A stretch of DNA of 64,000 bases from Candidatus Thiodiazotropha endoloripes. Lineage in GTDB: Bacteria > Pseudomonadota > Gammaproteobacteria > Chromatiales > Chromatiaceae. The notes beneath the pieces are model-generated. The model was given only the letters and a program-made list of their open reading frames with translations, did not search any database and had not been told where the DNA came from. Shown here one piece after another: positions 44,697-54,487 of this stretch (position 1 is the stretch's first letter; each line of letters begins with the position of its first letter). The stretch is from assembly GCF_001708965.1 (NCBI RefSeq), contig NZ_LVJW01000003.1, forward strand, positions 1,054,001-1,118,000, written 5' to 3'. A program made the position numbers and the translations under genes.

Positions 44697-44969
44697 ATGA
44701 ATAAAATTATACTCACTGCAGCCATGATCCTTTCAACCAACTTGTACGCCGGTGCATTTGATGTCACGGGCCAAAATCCCGATCTGTATGAGGGAACAGC
44801 AGAATCGACCCAACTCGCGACAGCCGTACAGCCAGGCATTGGCGATTCATACGGTAGCTCCATCCTCCACACTGGCGGATATGCTGATACCCGTCATACT
44901 ACACAAAATGGCGTGGATGAAGGCTATGGCAGTATCCTGATCGATGTCGGTGCGCCGGTTAACTGGTAA
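44697..44969 (+). CDS. Small secreted protein of unknown function
   Basis: A 90-residue protein with a signal peptide (NKIILTAAMILSTNLYA, cleavage near residue 19). The mature 71 residues are acidic, with repeated YGS elements (DSYGSSIL and EGYGSILID) and end in VGAPVNW. No cysteine or known domain is seen. It stands alone, flanked by gene-free sequence on both sides. Confidence 0.5.
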   Translation: MNKIILTAAMILSTNLYAGAFDVTGQNPDLYEGTAESTQLATAVQPGIGDSYGSSILHTGGYADTRHTTQNGVDEGYGSILIDVGAPVNW

Positions 44970-45052
44970 GCCGTCTGTGGAATAGATGGGGCTTGTCTCC
45001 ATCTATTCGTCAATGCAGCTCAACCTAAGCTTCGAAACATAACCTGCCTACT

Positions 45053-45082
45053 AGGGCCTATTGGATTAGTGTTGACAGCCCC
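45053..45082 (+). repeat. Dispersed palindromic repeat, copy 2 (degenerate)
   Basis: Begins AGGGCCTATTGGATTAG like copy 1 but ends GTTGACAGCCCC, so the right arm is damaged. The rest of 44970-45420 has no gene or other feature that I can support. Confidence 0.7.
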
Positions 45083-45420
45083 GAATAACATGTCCGCAGT
45101 AATCCGCGACGAGTTGTCCTATAAGGAAAACCCAATCCAGTCTTGAGCGATAGATATCCACCCCTGGACGGATGTGGAACTCTGTTGTGCATCCTAAAAA
45201 TCTGGTAAGACTATAATTACCACCACCTGTAATTGCAGCCACTAGGGATCAAAGTGGTTCCCGTTATTGACACGGGATGTTTCGTTGCCGGATTAATAAA
45301 CATATTGGAGAATTATTAACCCCAGCCAGTCAAGATCAATAGCGGAATCGGGATTCAGCGCGCTTAATTTTGTCTAATTGTAATGGTTATGCAAAATATG
45401 AAAGGATTGAGAATCGACTC

Positions 45421-46794
45421 ATGGAACATGAAACCTTGAAAGGATCAGGAGTAACAAGGCTGAGCTGGTTTGAAAAAATCTGGCAGACCTTCTGTCGATG
45501 GGTGGTCAAGATCTTTTATCGCAGATTCGAGGTCTCGGGGCTGGAAAATCTGCCAGAGAACCAAGGCATTGTGCTCTGCGCCAATCATGTCAATGCCCTG
45601 GCCGACCCGCTGGTGTTACAGGCAGCGACCAAAAAGGCCATTCGACCGTTGGCACGCAGCGGTTTATTCGATAACCCCCTGTTAAGGCCGGTTCTGCAAC
45701 ACATAGGTGCCGTGCCGATCTATCGTCGAGCCGACCCGGGAGTCGATGTCAGTAAAAACACCGATACCTTTGAAAAATGTTACGGGTTGCTTTCAAAAGG
45801 TGAAACCCTGATTATCTTTCCTGAGGGACAAAGTCACGATGACTCTCGGTTAAGCGAGTTAAAGACAGGTGCGGCGCGCCTGGCTTTAGGAACAATTGAT
45901 GTGACCGGCGTCGAACCGGCAGTCATTCCCGTAGGCCTGACATTTCCGCAAAAGGGTCAATTCAGAAGTGCTGTATTGGTGCAGTTTGGTATGCCGGTTG
46001 AGCTCAGGTTTCCTGAAAACTATACCGATGAGCAGAAAACCAACGAACTTACCGAGAGAATCAGACAGGGTTTGACATCACTCACGCTGAATGCTGAAAG
46101 CTGGGAAGAGATTCATCTCGTCAACAGGATCGAACAGTTTTTCGCCATGCGTCACGGAAAATATCATCGGCGAAACCTGCAGCAACGATTTCGCGCCCAG
46201 CAACGTATCATCGATGCGCAAAAGCTGCTTAGAAACTATGAACCTGATCGGGTCAGGGCGCTGATCATCCAGCTCAAACATTTCGAACGGATCTGCCACT
46301 ATTGCGGTGTCAAAGACTATCAGCTTTCGATAGATTACAAACCTACTTTGATCGTACTCTATCTACTACGAATGGTAGGAATGCTGTTGATCGTGTTCCC
46401 AATTGCGCTTTGGGGTATGATCAACAGCTATATCCCGTATCAAATTACGAAACGTTTAACACGTCGTTTCGCCAGGGGAACGAATCAGTACGATACCACC
46501 CAAATGGTATTGGGACTGATCTCTTTTTCGGCCGTGTGGAGCCTACAGGTTTTCCTGATATTTCAATACTTCGGTTGGCAATGGACGATTCTCTATATCG
46601 TGACACTGGTTATCAGTAGTGCAGTACTGTTGATGGTGCGCGGAGAAAAACAGAGGATTATCGAAAATATCCGGGTATTTGTTCTGTTCCTGAGAAAGCG
46701 AGATCTAAAGAGCTACCTGTGGAAAAAACGGCAGGCACTGGAAAAGGAGCTGGCCAAAATGGTCAGGATAGCCAATCGACTCTCAAACCACTGA
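45421..46794 (+). CDS. PlsC-like phospholipid/glycerol acyltransferase
   Basis: A 457-residue membrane protein. The acyltransferase part (about 35-230) has block I CANHVNALADPLVL (the NHxxxxD catalytic motif), GAVPIYRR and IIFPEGQSHDDSRL. The C-terminal half has three or four membrane helices (about 315-345 and 370-420) and a basic end. Such enzymes acylate lysophosphatidate or related lipids. I prefer ATG 45421 to the TTG at 45370. A lipase-like gene follows 20 bases later, so a lipid-remodelling pair is possible. Confidence 0.85.
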   Translation: MEHETLKGSGVTRLSWFEKIWQTFCRWVVKIFYRRFEVSGLENLPENQGIVLCANHVNALADPLVLQAATKKAIRPLARSGLFDNPLLRPVLQHIGAVPIYRRADPGVDVSKNTDTFEKCYGLLSKGETLIIFPEGQSHDDSRLSELKTGAARLALGTIDVTGVEPAVIPVGLTFPQKGQFRSAVLVQFGMPVELRFPENYTDEQKTNELTERIRQGLTSLTLNAESWEEIHLVNRIEQFFAMRHGKYHRRNLQQRFRAQQRIIDAQKLLRNYEPDRVRALIIQLKHFERICHYCGVKDYQLSIDYKPTLIVLYLLRMVGMLLIVFPIALWGMINSYIPYQITKRLTRRFARGTNQYDTTQMVLGLISFSAVWSLQVFLIFQYFGWQWTILYIVTLVISSAVLLMVRGEKQRIIENIRVFVLFLRKRDLKSYLWKKRQALEKELAKMVRIANRLSNH

Positions 46795-46814
46795 ACAATA
46801 TTCATGTCGATCAA

Positions 46815-47537
46815 ATGAAAAGAAAGTTACTTTTTATCGCGGCGCTGCTTTTGCTGTTACCTATGCCCACACCGGCAGACCAGAGCGTAGGCGATTGTGC
46901 CATTCTTCTGCACGGCATGGGCCGCACCTCCCTGTCGATGAGCTTAATCGAGGATGCTTTGACAGCACAGGGATATACGGTATGGAATGAAGGTTATCCG
47001 AGTCTGACCCAGAGCCTGGAACAATTCACCACGCCGATGGTGGAATCGGCCATAACATACTGTCGAGACAGTCAGGCGGCATCAATTCACTTCGTCACAC
47101 ACTCCCTCGGCGGTATTATCGTGCGCTATTATCTGCAGGATCATCAGATAGACGAGCTGGGCCGCATCGTGATGTTGGCGCCACCCAATAAGGGCAGCGA
47201 AGTGGCCGATGAGATGAAAGACGGGTTTCTTTATCAGACAATTATGGGGCCCAATGCCCAGGTGCTGGGAACCGATGAGAATAGCCTGCCAAACCGCCTT
47301 AAGCCGATCGAGGGTGAAATTGGGATAATTGCAGGAGAGGCAGGCGGAGATTCCTGGTTTCTACCGGAAATACCCGGTGCCGATGATGGCAAAGTCGCTG
47401 TTGAGCGTACCAAGCTACCAGAAATGAAGGATTTTATCAGGGTAGAATCCGGGCATACATTTATCATGCGGGACGATACAGTGATTTATCAGATCGTGTT
47501 TTTTTTGGAAAATGGACATTTTGATCACAAGATTTGA
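46815..47537 (+). CDS. Secreted alpha/beta hydrolase (lipase-like)
   Basis: A 240-residue protein from the ATG at 46815, with a signal peptide (to about residue 20). The hydrolase fold has AILLHGMGRTS (oxyanion HG) and the nucleophile motif FVTHSLGGIIVRYYL; the C-terminal ESGHTFIMRD can supply the His. PGAP1/triacylglycerol lipase-like proteins of this size act in the periplasm. It lies directly after the acyltransferase gene and is probably co-transcribed with it. Confidence 0.85.
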   Translation: MKRKLLFIAALLLLLPMPTPADQSVGDCAILLHGMGRTSLSMSLIEDALTAQGYTVWNEGYPSLTQSLEQFTTPMVESAITYCRDSQAASIHFVTHSLGGIIVRYYLQDHQIDELGRIVMLAPPNKGSEVADEMKDGFLYQTIMGPNAQVLGTDENSLPNRLKPIEGEIGIIAGEAGGDSWFLPEIPGADDGKVAVERTKLPEMKDFIRVESGHTFIMRDDTVIYQIVFFLENGHFDHKI

Positions 47538-47777
47538 TTGAGTGTAAGAAGTGATCAGACATGGATGTGTAATAAATGCGCATCATTGCTATTACCCATA
47601 GATAATCAAGTAACCGCTATGGAGCTTTGGTTTACTTTGTTGACTGGGAGGATGAGTCGATTTTCCATGGTTTAGACGTAGTCTGTTGGCGCTTTTATGA
47701 AATGACTGGAGCTCTTTTCCGCTCAGCTGCGTTATCATTCACTCATTCTGCCTCGCTGGACGAAAAATGGTCAAAGC

Positions 47778-47808
47778 AGGGCGCATTGGATAGGTGTTAA
47801 CAGGCCCT
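47778..47808 (+). repeat. Dispersed palindromic repeat, copy 3
   Basis: Begins AGGGCGCATTGGATAGG and ends GTTAACAGGCCCT, just before the pgpA start codon. The rest of the 280-base gap from 47538 holds no gene. Confidence 0.75.
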
Positions 47809-47816
47809 GGTTGAAA

Positions 47817-48305
47817 ATGAGTAGCGAACAGCAAAGCAATCCACCGAACATGGGCAACCCTGTGCATCTGCTGGCCTTCGGGTTTGGTTTCGGACTGTCG
47901 CCAAAGGCGCCGGGCACGCTCGGTACCCTGGTCGGCATTCCTGTCTACCTGGCCATGCAACCTCTGCCACTGGTCTACTATCTAACCATTACAGCGGTGG
48001 CTTTTCTGATTGGCATCTGGCTCTGTGGGCAGACCTCCAGGGATCTGGGTGTGCATGACCACGGCGGGATTGTCTGGGATGAGATCGTCGGCTATCTGGT
48101 GACCATGACATTTGCCCCCAGCGGTTGGTTTTGGCTGATGGTCGGTTTCATTCTGTTCCGCTTTTTCGATATTGTGAAACCCTGGCCGATCCGTTGGGTC
48201 GATCAGCGGGTGGAAGGTGGTTTCGGCATTATGGTGGATGATCTGATCGCCGGGGTTTTTGCTGCCATCTGTCTGGCGCTACTGAATCAATGGGAGTGGT
48301 TCTGA
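47817..48305 (+). CDS. pgpA: Phosphatidylglycerophosphatase A
   Basis: A 162-residue membrane enzyme that dephosphorylates phosphatidylglycerol phosphate. Diagnostic parts are FGFGFGLSPKAPGTLGTLVGIP, HDHGGIVWDEIVGYLVTM, FRFFDIVKPWPIRWVDQRVEGGFGIMVDDLIAG, with the conserved acidic and His residues. ATG 47817 is preferred to a TTG two codons upstream. It is 17.8 kb from thiL, its common neighbour. Its stop is directly followed by the next ATG. Confidence 0.95.
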   Translation: MSSEQQSNPPNMGNPVHLLAFGFGFGLSPKAPGTLGTLVGIPVYLAMQPLPLVYYLTITAVAFLIGIWLCGQTSRDLGVHDHGGIVWDEIVGYLVTMTFAPSGWFWLMVGFILFRFFDIVKPWPIRWVDQRVEGGFGIMVDDLIAGVFAAICLALLNQWEWF

Positions 48306-48956
48306 ATGACAAACCGATGTCTGCTGATCTGCCTGCTCTGGCTCTCGCTTACTGCCTCACCGGCTATTGGGGTAGAGCGGATTGTGGTGGAGGCGCTGTT
48401 TGCCGATAAGGCGATGGTCAGCATCGACGGTGTCAGAAGGTTGCTGAAACTCAACAAACCGTCACCGGAAGGGGTGCTGCTGATCTCTGCTTCCAGTAAG
48501 CAAGCCGTGATCGAGGTGGACGGTAAGCGCGATACCTACCAGCTGGGCGGACATATCTCCAGCCAATTCAGTAAGCCGGAACAGGTGACCGCCAAAGTCT
48601 GGCGTGATCTGGCAGGCGCCTACTCCACGGTGGGCACCATCAACGGCTTGACCGTGAATTTCCTGGTCGATACCGGCGCCACAGCCGTGGCGATGAATAC
48701 CAGTCAGGCGAAGCGTCTGGGCGTTCAGTATCGCTATAAAGGCAAGCCGATCATGGTGAACACCGCCAACGGGGTCACCAAGGGCTATGAGGTGACCCTG
48801 GATCGGGTTCAAGTGGGGGACATCACGCTGCGACGGGTCAAAGGCTTCGTCATCGAAGGCTCCGGGCCTGGTCGGGTATTGCTCGGTATGAGTTTTCTCA
48901 ACCGGGTCAAAATGGATGACCAGGGGGATGTGCTGGTGCTTGAGAAGCGTTTCTGA
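48306..48956 (+). CDS. Retropepsin-like aspartic protease family protein
   Basis: A 216-residue secreted or membrane-anchored protein with a signal peptide (about 1-22). The clan AA active-site motif is FLVDTGATAVAMN (Asp near residue 122), followed by the second-half element GRVLLGMSFLNRV typical of the bacterial single-lobe retropepsin family (TIGR02281-type). It starts on the base after the pgpA stop, so it is translationally linked. The substrate is unknown. Confidence 0.85.
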   Translation: MTNRCLLICLLWLSLTASPAIGVERIVVEALFADKAMVSIDGVRRLLKLNKPSPEGVLLISASSKQAVIEVDGKRDTYQLGGHISSQFSKPEQVTAKVWRDLAGAYSTVGTINGLTVNFLVDTGATAVAMNTSQAKRLGVQYRYKGKPIMVNTANGVTKGYEVTLDRVQVGDITLRRVKGFVIEGSGPGRVLLGMSFLNRVKMDDQGDVLVLEKRF

Positions 48957-48977
48957 ACGTTTTCAGCAAACAGCCTG

Positions 48978-49796
48978 TCAGTCTGGGTCCGTGGTCTTAT
49001 CCCGTTCGATCAGGGCATAGGCCGAGTGGTTGTGAATCGATTCGAAGTTCTCCGATTCAATCACATAGGCACTGATCCGGTCTTCCCGGTTAAACTGAAC
49101 CGCGATGTCCCGAACCATGTCTTCCACAAACTTCGGATTGTCATAGGCGGTTTCAGTGACAAACTTCTCATCTGGGCGTTTCAGCAGGCCGTACAGCTCG
49201 CAGGAGGCCTGTTTCTCAACCATGTCGATGATCTCTTCAATCCAGATGAAACCGTTGGTTCTGGCCTGTACGGTGACATGCGAACGCTGGTTGTGCGCCC
49301 CCCGGTCCGAGATCTTTTTCGAACAGGGGCAGAGGCTGGTTACCGGCACCACAACCTTGATCTCGATGATCGGTTTGCCGCCATGGATCTCACCAATCAG
49401 GGTGACATCGTAGTCGAGCAGACTCTTGACCCCGGAGATCGGGGCGGTTTTATTGATGAAAAAGGGGAAATTCATCTCGATATGACCCGATTCCGCCTCC
49501 AGGCGTTCGGTCATCTCCGCCAGCATATCCTTGAAGGACTCGACGGTGATTTCGGTTTCGTGGCTGTTGAGGATCTCCACGAAACGGGACATGTGGGTGC
49601 CCTTGAAGTTGTGGGGCAGGTTGACGTACATGTTGAAGTTGGCAATGGTGTGTTGCTCGCCTTCACTGCGGTCCCGGATCCGCATCGGGTGGCTGATGTC
49701 TTTGATACCTACCTTGTTAATGGCAATCTGCCGTGTATCGGCACTGTTCTGGACATCGGCAATCTGTGAACCATTAACTGGTGTTTTATCGAGCAT
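48978..49796 (-). CDS. folE2: GTP cyclohydrolase FolE2
   Basis: A 272-residue enzyme for the first step of folate or tetrahydropterin synthesis, using a flexible metal in place of zinc-only FolE. Signature parts are [11 protein letters not shown] near the N-terminus, [37 protein letters not shown] with the metal-binding Cys, and [13 protein letters not shown]. It is convergent with the protease gene. No Zur box was identified. Confidence 0.95.
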   Translation of the reverse strand: MLDKTPVNGSQIADVQNSADTRQIAINKVGIKDISHPMRIRDRSEGEQHTIANFNMYVNLPHNFKGTHMSRFVEILNSHETEITVESFKDMLAEMTERLEAESGHIEMNFPFFINKTAPISGVKSLLDYDVTLIGEIHGGKPIIEIKVVVPVTSLCPCSKKISDRGAHNQRSHVTVQARTNGFIWIEEIIDMVEKQASCELYGLLKRPDEKFVTETAYDNPKFVEDMVRDIAVQFNREDRISAYVIESENFESIHNHSAYALIERDKTTDPD

Positions 49797-50034
49797 TTCG
49801 GTGTTTCCTGTCCAGCCATATATTGGATGTGGACCGCTAGTCTAATCGTATTGTTCCAAGGTTATCCCCGCTGCCGGGTAGGGACAACAGGGAGAACATC
49901 AGGTATTTATTACCTTGATATCAAACGGTTATCGGGGCCGGTGCAACCACCTCGTAGCCCAATACCGCTGGGTCGAACAGCAAATTATCTCCAGAATCAA
50001 GGGTTCGAGTCAATTCTCGGGGGGTAGGATACGG

Positions 50035-50937
50035 TCAGTAGGTTCGGTCGATGATGTAGTTCGCGATCCAGCGCAGGGAATCCGCTTCATCGGAAAAAAT
50101 CTCAAGATTCTTCAAGGCTTCCTCGATCAGTCCCGAGGCTTTCTCTTTGGCCTCTTTCAGACCCATGATCGAGGGATAGGTGGGTTTTTCCTGGGCCAGA
50201 TCCTTGCCTTTGGTCTTACCCAGGGTTTTCGGGTCCCCCTCCACATCCAGAATATCGTCCTGGATCTGGAATGCCAGACCGATGCATTTGGCATATCGGT
50301 CCAGGTGGGATACCTGGGTCTTGCTGGCGTTGGAGCTCAGTTGAGCGCCCATGCGAACCGCTGCGCGAATCAGTGCGCCGGTTTTATGGATGTGCAGATT
50401 CTCCAGCTCAGCAAGATTGAGCTCCTGGCCTACGGCCTGCAGATCGATGGCCTGTCCGCCAGCCATGCCTCGGGATCCACTGGCCCGGGCCAGGGTCTCC
50501 ACCATCGCCAGGCGGGTCTCCGCATCGGCTGGAATCTTCGGATCGCAGCAGAGCACCTGAAAGGCGAGGGTCTGCAGGGCATCCCCCACCAGAATGGCAG
50601 TCGCCTCATCAAACGCCTTGTGGCAGGTGGGACGGTTGCGCCGCAAATCGTCATCATCCATAGCCGGCAAGTCATCGTGGACCAGGGAGTAGACATGCAC
50701 CAGCTCGATTGCACAGGCCGGTCCGTCGAGTGAATCCAGTGGCAGACCGAGAGCCTGACCGGAGGCGTAGACCAACAGGGGACGCACCCGCTTGCCGCCA
50801 TTCAGGCAGCTATAGCGCATCGCCTGATGCAAGTGGGCGGGCAGGGTGGTTTCAGCGGGCAGGCGTTGATCAAGTGCCGCCTCAACCCGCTGTTTGCACT
50901 GCTCGATATAGGCTTCCAGGGGGCTATTCGCTGTCAT
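50035..50937 (-). CDS. ispA: Farnesyl diphosphate synthase (geranyltranstransferase)
   Basis: A 300-residue prenyltransferase that condenses IPP with DMAPP and geranyl diphosphate. The aspartate-rich motifs are [13 protein letters not shown] (first) and QIQDDILD (second), with GGKRVRPLL near the N-terminus. I start at ATG 50937, which overlaps the xseB stop by 14 bases. dxs, a frequent third member of the operon, is not found downstream here. Confidence 0.95.
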   Translation of the reverse strand: MTANSPLEAYIEQCKQRVEAALDQRLPAETTLPAHLHQAMRYSCLNGGKRVRPLLVYASGQALGLPLDSLDGPACAIELVHVYSLVHDDLPAMDDDDLRRNRPTCHKAFDEATAILVGDALQTLAFQVLCCDPKIPADAETRLAMVETLARASGSRGMAGGQAIDLQAVGQELNLAELENLHIHKTGALIRAAVRMGAQLSSNASKTQVSHLDRYAKCIGLAFQIQDDILDVEGDPKTLGKTKGKDLAQEKPTYPSIMGLKEAKEKASGLIEEALKNLEIFSDEADSLRWIANYIIDRTY

Positions 50938-51163
50938 TAGAGAAAGATTCCAGTTCGGATGACTGTTGCTCTCCACTGAGAATCTGAACTTTCTGCTCAG
51001 CTTCCTTAAGGGCCTCCTGACAGAGTCGGGTCAATGAGACGCCCCGTTCGAATGATTTCAGGGACTCCTCGAGGGATTGATCGCCCTGCTCCAGGGTTTC
51101 AACCAGGCTCTCAAGCTCTTTCAAGGCTTCTTCAAAGGTCGGTGTTTTCGGTTTTCTGGGCAC
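50924..51163 (-). CDS. xseB: Exodeoxyribonuclease VII small subunit
   Basis: A 79-residue protein with the XseB pattern [36 protein letters not shown], starting at a GTG. It forms a helical complex with XseA and degrades single-stranded DNA. It precedes and overlaps ispA. The 240 bases to parE hold the divergent promoter region. Confidence 0.95.
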   Translation of the reverse strand: MPRKPKTPTFEEALKELESLVETLEQGDQSLEESLKSFERGVSLTRLCQEALKEAEQKVQILSGEQQSSELESFSNDSE

Positions 51164-51407
51164 GGTAATTAGGGTCGGTTGATGCAGCGCCGATTGTTTA
51201 TTTTATGTTTACAGCCTGTAAAACTAACCCACCCCAGATAGGGGGGTCAATGATAATCTGGAACTCATTCAGACGGATAGCACGAGAGAGTCTGATCTGG
51301 CCGGGTCAATTTTCACGCGGAAGGGTGTCGATGGACTCGCCAGCCAATGCCCAGATGTGTAAACTCCCCGCGGTGTCAACAGTTTGTAATAGGATTGATA
51401 ACCCAAT

Positions 51408-53294
51408 ATGAGTGGCAGTTACGACGCTTCTGATATCGAAGTACTCAGTGGTCTCGAGCCGGTTCGCAAAAGACCGGGGATGTACACTGACACCTCCCGC
51501 CCGAACCATCTGGCGCAGGAGGTGATCGACAACAGTGTCGATGAGGCCGTAGCCGGATTTGCCAAGACGATCGAGGTCACCCTGTTTGAGGATGGGTCCC
51601 TGCAAGTGGTCGATGACGGTCGCGGCATGCCGGTTGACGTGCATCCGCAACAGGGGGTGCCCGGTGTGGAAGTTATTTTGACCAAGCTCCATGCGGGCGG
51701 CAAATTCTCCAACAAGAGTTACCAGTTTTCCGGCGGCCTGCACGGTGTCGGTGTCTCTGTCGTCAATGCCCTGTCGAAACACCTTGAGGTGTGGGTAAAG
51801 CGCGGTTCCAAGGAGTACAACATCGCCTTTGCCGGTGGTGAGAAGATCTCGGATCTGGAAGAGGTCGGCAAGGTCGGGCGCAGCAATACCGGGACACGGG
51901 TACGCTTCTGGCCGGATGAGCAGTATTTCGACAGTGTTAGATTTTCTATTCGTCAATTGCGTCACGTGCTGCGGGCCAAGGCGGTGCTCTGTCCCGGTCT
52001 CAAGGTAACCTTCCACGACGAAAAGAGTGGTGACAAGGAGACCTGGCTCTATGAGGATGGATTAAGGGACTATCTTCTGGATGCCCTTGAAGAGGCCGAG
52101 CGGATTCCCGATGACGCCTTTGTCGGTGAGATGGCAGGTAATCGGGAGGCGGCGGCCTGGGCGCTTGTCTGGCTGCCTGATACGGGCGAACTGGTGACCG
52201 AAAGTTATGTCAATCTGATTCCCACCGCCCAGGGTGGAACCCACGTCAATGGCCTGAGAACCGGCCTCACCGATGCGGTGAGGGAGTTTTGTGAATTCCG
52301 CAATCTACTCCCCCGTGGTGTGAAATTAACGCCTGAAGATGTCTGGAACAGGGTCTCATATGTGCTCTCTGTCAAACTCCAGGACCCACAATTTTCCGGT
52401 CAAACCAAAGAGCGTCTATCCTCCAGGGAGTGCGCGGCTTTCGTATCCGGTGTGGTCAAAGACTCATTCAGTCTGTGGCTGAACCAGCATACCGAGGCTG
52501 GCGAGCGTATTGCCGAACTGGCGATCACCTCGGCTCAGGGACGGATGCGGGCCGGGCGCAAGGTGGCCAGGAAGAAGGTGACCCAGGGGCCGGCACTGCC
52601 GGGTAAGCTGGCAGACTGCAGTGCGGTGGATCCAACCCGCAGTGAGCTGTTTCTGGTGGAGGGTGACTCGGCTGGCGGTTCCGCCAAACAGGCCCGGGAT
52701 CGAGAATACCAGGCGATCATGCCTTTGCGGGGTAAGATTCTCAATACCTGGGAAGTGGATCCGGCCGATGTGCTGGCCTCCCAGGAGGTACATGACATCT
52801 CAGTGGCGATCGGTGTGGAACCGGGCAGCAGTGATCTGTCCGGATTAAGATTCGGCAAAGTCTGTATTCTGGCCGATGCGGACTCAGACGGGCTGCACAT
52901 TGCAACCCTGCTGTGTGCCTTGTTTCTGAAACATTTCAGGCAACTGGTTGAGCAGGGCCATGTCTATATAGCTATGCCGCCGCTCTACCGGATCGATGTG
53001 GGCAAGCGGGTCTTTTACGCCCTGGATGATTCCGAGAAAGAGGGGGTTCTGGATCGGATCGAGGCGGAAAAGCTGAAGGGCAAGGTCAATGTACAGCGCT
53101 TTAAAGGCCTGGGTGAAATGAACCCGATGCAACTCCGTGAGACGACCATCCATCCGGATACCCGAAGGTTGATCCAACTGACGGTAGAGACCGGGGACAG
53201 CACCAACAAGGTCATGGATATGATGTTGGCCAAAAAACGGGCATCTGATCGAAAAAAATGGTTGGAGAAAAAGGGCGATCTTGTAGAAATCTAG
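51408..53294 (+). CDS. parE: DNA topoisomerase IV subunit B
   Basis: A 628-residue GHKL ATPase subunit that works with ParC in decatenation. It starts YDASDIEVLSGLEPVRKRPGMYTD, has the ATP-site motifs VIDNSVDEA and VDDGRGMPVDVH, and the TOPRIM motif LVEGDSAGGSAKQARDREYQAIMPLRGKILN with DADSDG. Length fits ParE and not GyrB, which is longer. Typical ParE features (KGLGEMNP, ends GDLVEI) are present. parC is not in the window. Confidence 0.95.
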   Translation: MSGSYDASDIEVLSGLEPVRKRPGMYTDTSRPNHLAQEVIDNSVDEAVAGFAKTIEVTLFEDGSLQVVDDGRGMPVDVHPQQGVPGVEVILTKLHAGGKFSNKSYQFSGGLHGVGVSVVNALSKHLEVWVKRGSKEYNIAFAGGEKISDLEEVGKVGRSNTGTRVRFWPDEQYFDSVRFSIRQLRHVLRAKAVLCPGLKVTFHDEKSGDKETWLYEDGLRDYLLDALEEAERIPDDAFVGEMAGNREAAAWALVWLPDTGELVTESYVNLIPTAQGGTHVNGLRTGLTDAVREFCEFRNLLPRGVKLTPEDVWNRVSYVLSVKLQDPQFSGQTKERLSSRECAAFVSGVVKDSFSLWLNQHTEAGERIAELAITSAQGRMRAGRKVARKKVTQGPALPGKLADCSAVDPTRSELFLVEGDSAGGSAKQARDREYQAIMPLRGKILNTWEVDPADVLASQEVHDISVAIGVEPGSSDLSGLRFGKVCILADADSDGLHIATLLCALFLKHFRQLVEQGHVYIAMPPLYRIDVGKRVFYALDDSEKEGVLDRIEAEKLKGKVNVQRFKGLGEMNPMQLRETTIHPDTRRLIQLTVETGDSTNKVMDMMLAKKRASDRKKWLEKKGDLVEI

Positions 53295-53314
53295 AATTTG
53301 AGTTTTCGATACCG

Positions 53315-53869
53315 ATGAATATTTATAACTGCAAATACCAGCACCACCGACCTGCTCCATTTCGGTCGGTTTCAGTAACTCTTCTGCTACTCATATTCTC
53401 ACTGGCTTCAGTCGTACAGGCTGCTGAGTTTCAACAACTGGTTGATACGGATGTTGAACAACTGCAAACCAAGCTTGATGAGATGAAAACCCTGGCGCCC
53501 CAATTGAGAGTTCAACTCAGGAAGGTGCGTTCACGAGTCGAGTTTGACGTACGACAGATACATGCCATCGAACGCAGCATCAGCCAGTCAGAAAAGGATC
53601 TGGAGCGATTGATCCTCATGCATAGAGGGAATCGCTTCAATGAGATGAGAGCCCATTTTCTTGCGGATAGTCTGCGCCGAAAAAGCCGCAACCTGCATGC
53701 TGGTGAAAACTATGTCATGTCCATGATCGAGCGGGAGCAGGAAAACCCTGAGCCGGGCAAGCTTGAGTTATTGGAGGATTACAATCAGCTGCAACTGCAG
53801 CTGGCTAGCTACAATCAGCTGATGGATGTGTGTCTATCGATTTTGAATGTTCAGAATGAAATTGAGTGA
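53315..53869 (+). CDS. Secreted coiled-coil protein of unknown function
   Basis: A 184-residue protein from the ATG at 53315. A signal sequence (FRSVSVTLLLLIFSLASVVQA) is followed by long amphipathic helices (QLVDTDVEQLQTKLDEMKTLAPQLRVQLRKV; IHAIERSISQSEKDLERLI) that are likely a coiled coil. No cysteine pairs or catalytic motifs are seen. The stop shares a base with the start of the Sco-like gene (TGATG), so the two may work together, for example as a periplasmic accessory factor. Confidence 0.65.
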   Translation: MNIYNCKYQHHRPAPFRSVSVTLLLLIFSLASVVQAAEFQQLVDTDVEQLQTKLDEMKTLAPQLRVQLRKVRSRVEFDVRQIHAIERSISQSEKDLERLILMHRGNRFNEMRAHFLADSLRRKSRNLHAGENYVMSMIEREQENPEPGKLELLEDYNQLQLQLASYNQLMDVCLSILNVQNEIE

Positions 53870-54462
53870 TGCAAAGACCGATACTCATCGTAGTTACGTT
53901 GACGCTTGCGGCTGCCTTGGTTTGGATGCTGCTGTTCTGGCAACCTCAGGATGAAAAGCACGCTACTATTCCGCTACAGGCCACACCCCAGGGTGGTGAT
54001 TTCAGTTTTGACTCCTATCGGGGTGAAGTAAGCCTTAAGGATTTTCGTGGCAGTGTGGTGCTGCTCTATTTCGGTTATACCTGGTGCCCGGATATCTGCC
54101 CGACCAACCTGTCCATGATCAGTGCCATTCTGGACGAGATCCCGGAGGCAGAACGGGTCAGAGTACAGCCGATATTCATCAGTGTGGATCCTGCCAGAGA
54201 CAGTGTGCAGAGACTGAAGGAGTATGTGGAGTATTTTCATCCCAGTCTGCTTGGATTGACCGGTGATCTGTCTGCCCTTGCCGAGGTGAGCGAGCAGTAT
54301 GGTGCAGCTTACAAGATCCATGCAAAACAGGGCGATGACAACTATGTCGTCGATCACACCGCAGATACCTATCTGATCGATACAGACGGGAAACTGGCAA
54401 AGATCCTGCCTCATGGTACCGATCTGGAGGCGTTGATGGCCGCTGTTCGGGAACTGCTTTGA
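53869..54462 (+). CDS. SCO1/SenC-family copper-binding or thioredoxin-like protein
   Basis: A 197-residue protein with an N-terminal membrane anchor (about 5-25). The thioredoxin-like Sco fold has YFGYTWCPDICPTNL (CxxxC copper ligands), ISVDPARDS and the later VDHTADTYLID that supplies the His ligand. Sco proteins deliver copper to, or reduce, cytochrome oxidase CuA sites. No oxidase genes are close. ATG 53869 overlaps the preceding stop. Confidence 0.9.
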   Translation: MQRPILIVVTLTLAAALVWMLLFWQPQDEKHATIPLQATPQGGDFSFDSYRGEVSLKDFRGSVVLLYFGYTWCPDICPTNLSMISAILDEIPEAERVRVQPIFISVDPARDSVQRLKEYVEYFHPSLLGLTGDLSALAEVSEQYGAAYKIHAKQGDDNYVVDHTADTYLIDTDGKLAKILPHGTDLEALMAAVRELL

Positions 54463-54487
54463 TTGCGGTACTCGCCAGGTTCTGCGT

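Noticed and set aside
49915-50733. 272-codon plus-strand ORF across ispA
   Set aside because: The minus strand encodes an intact IspA with all motifs; the opposite frame has no family-like sequence.
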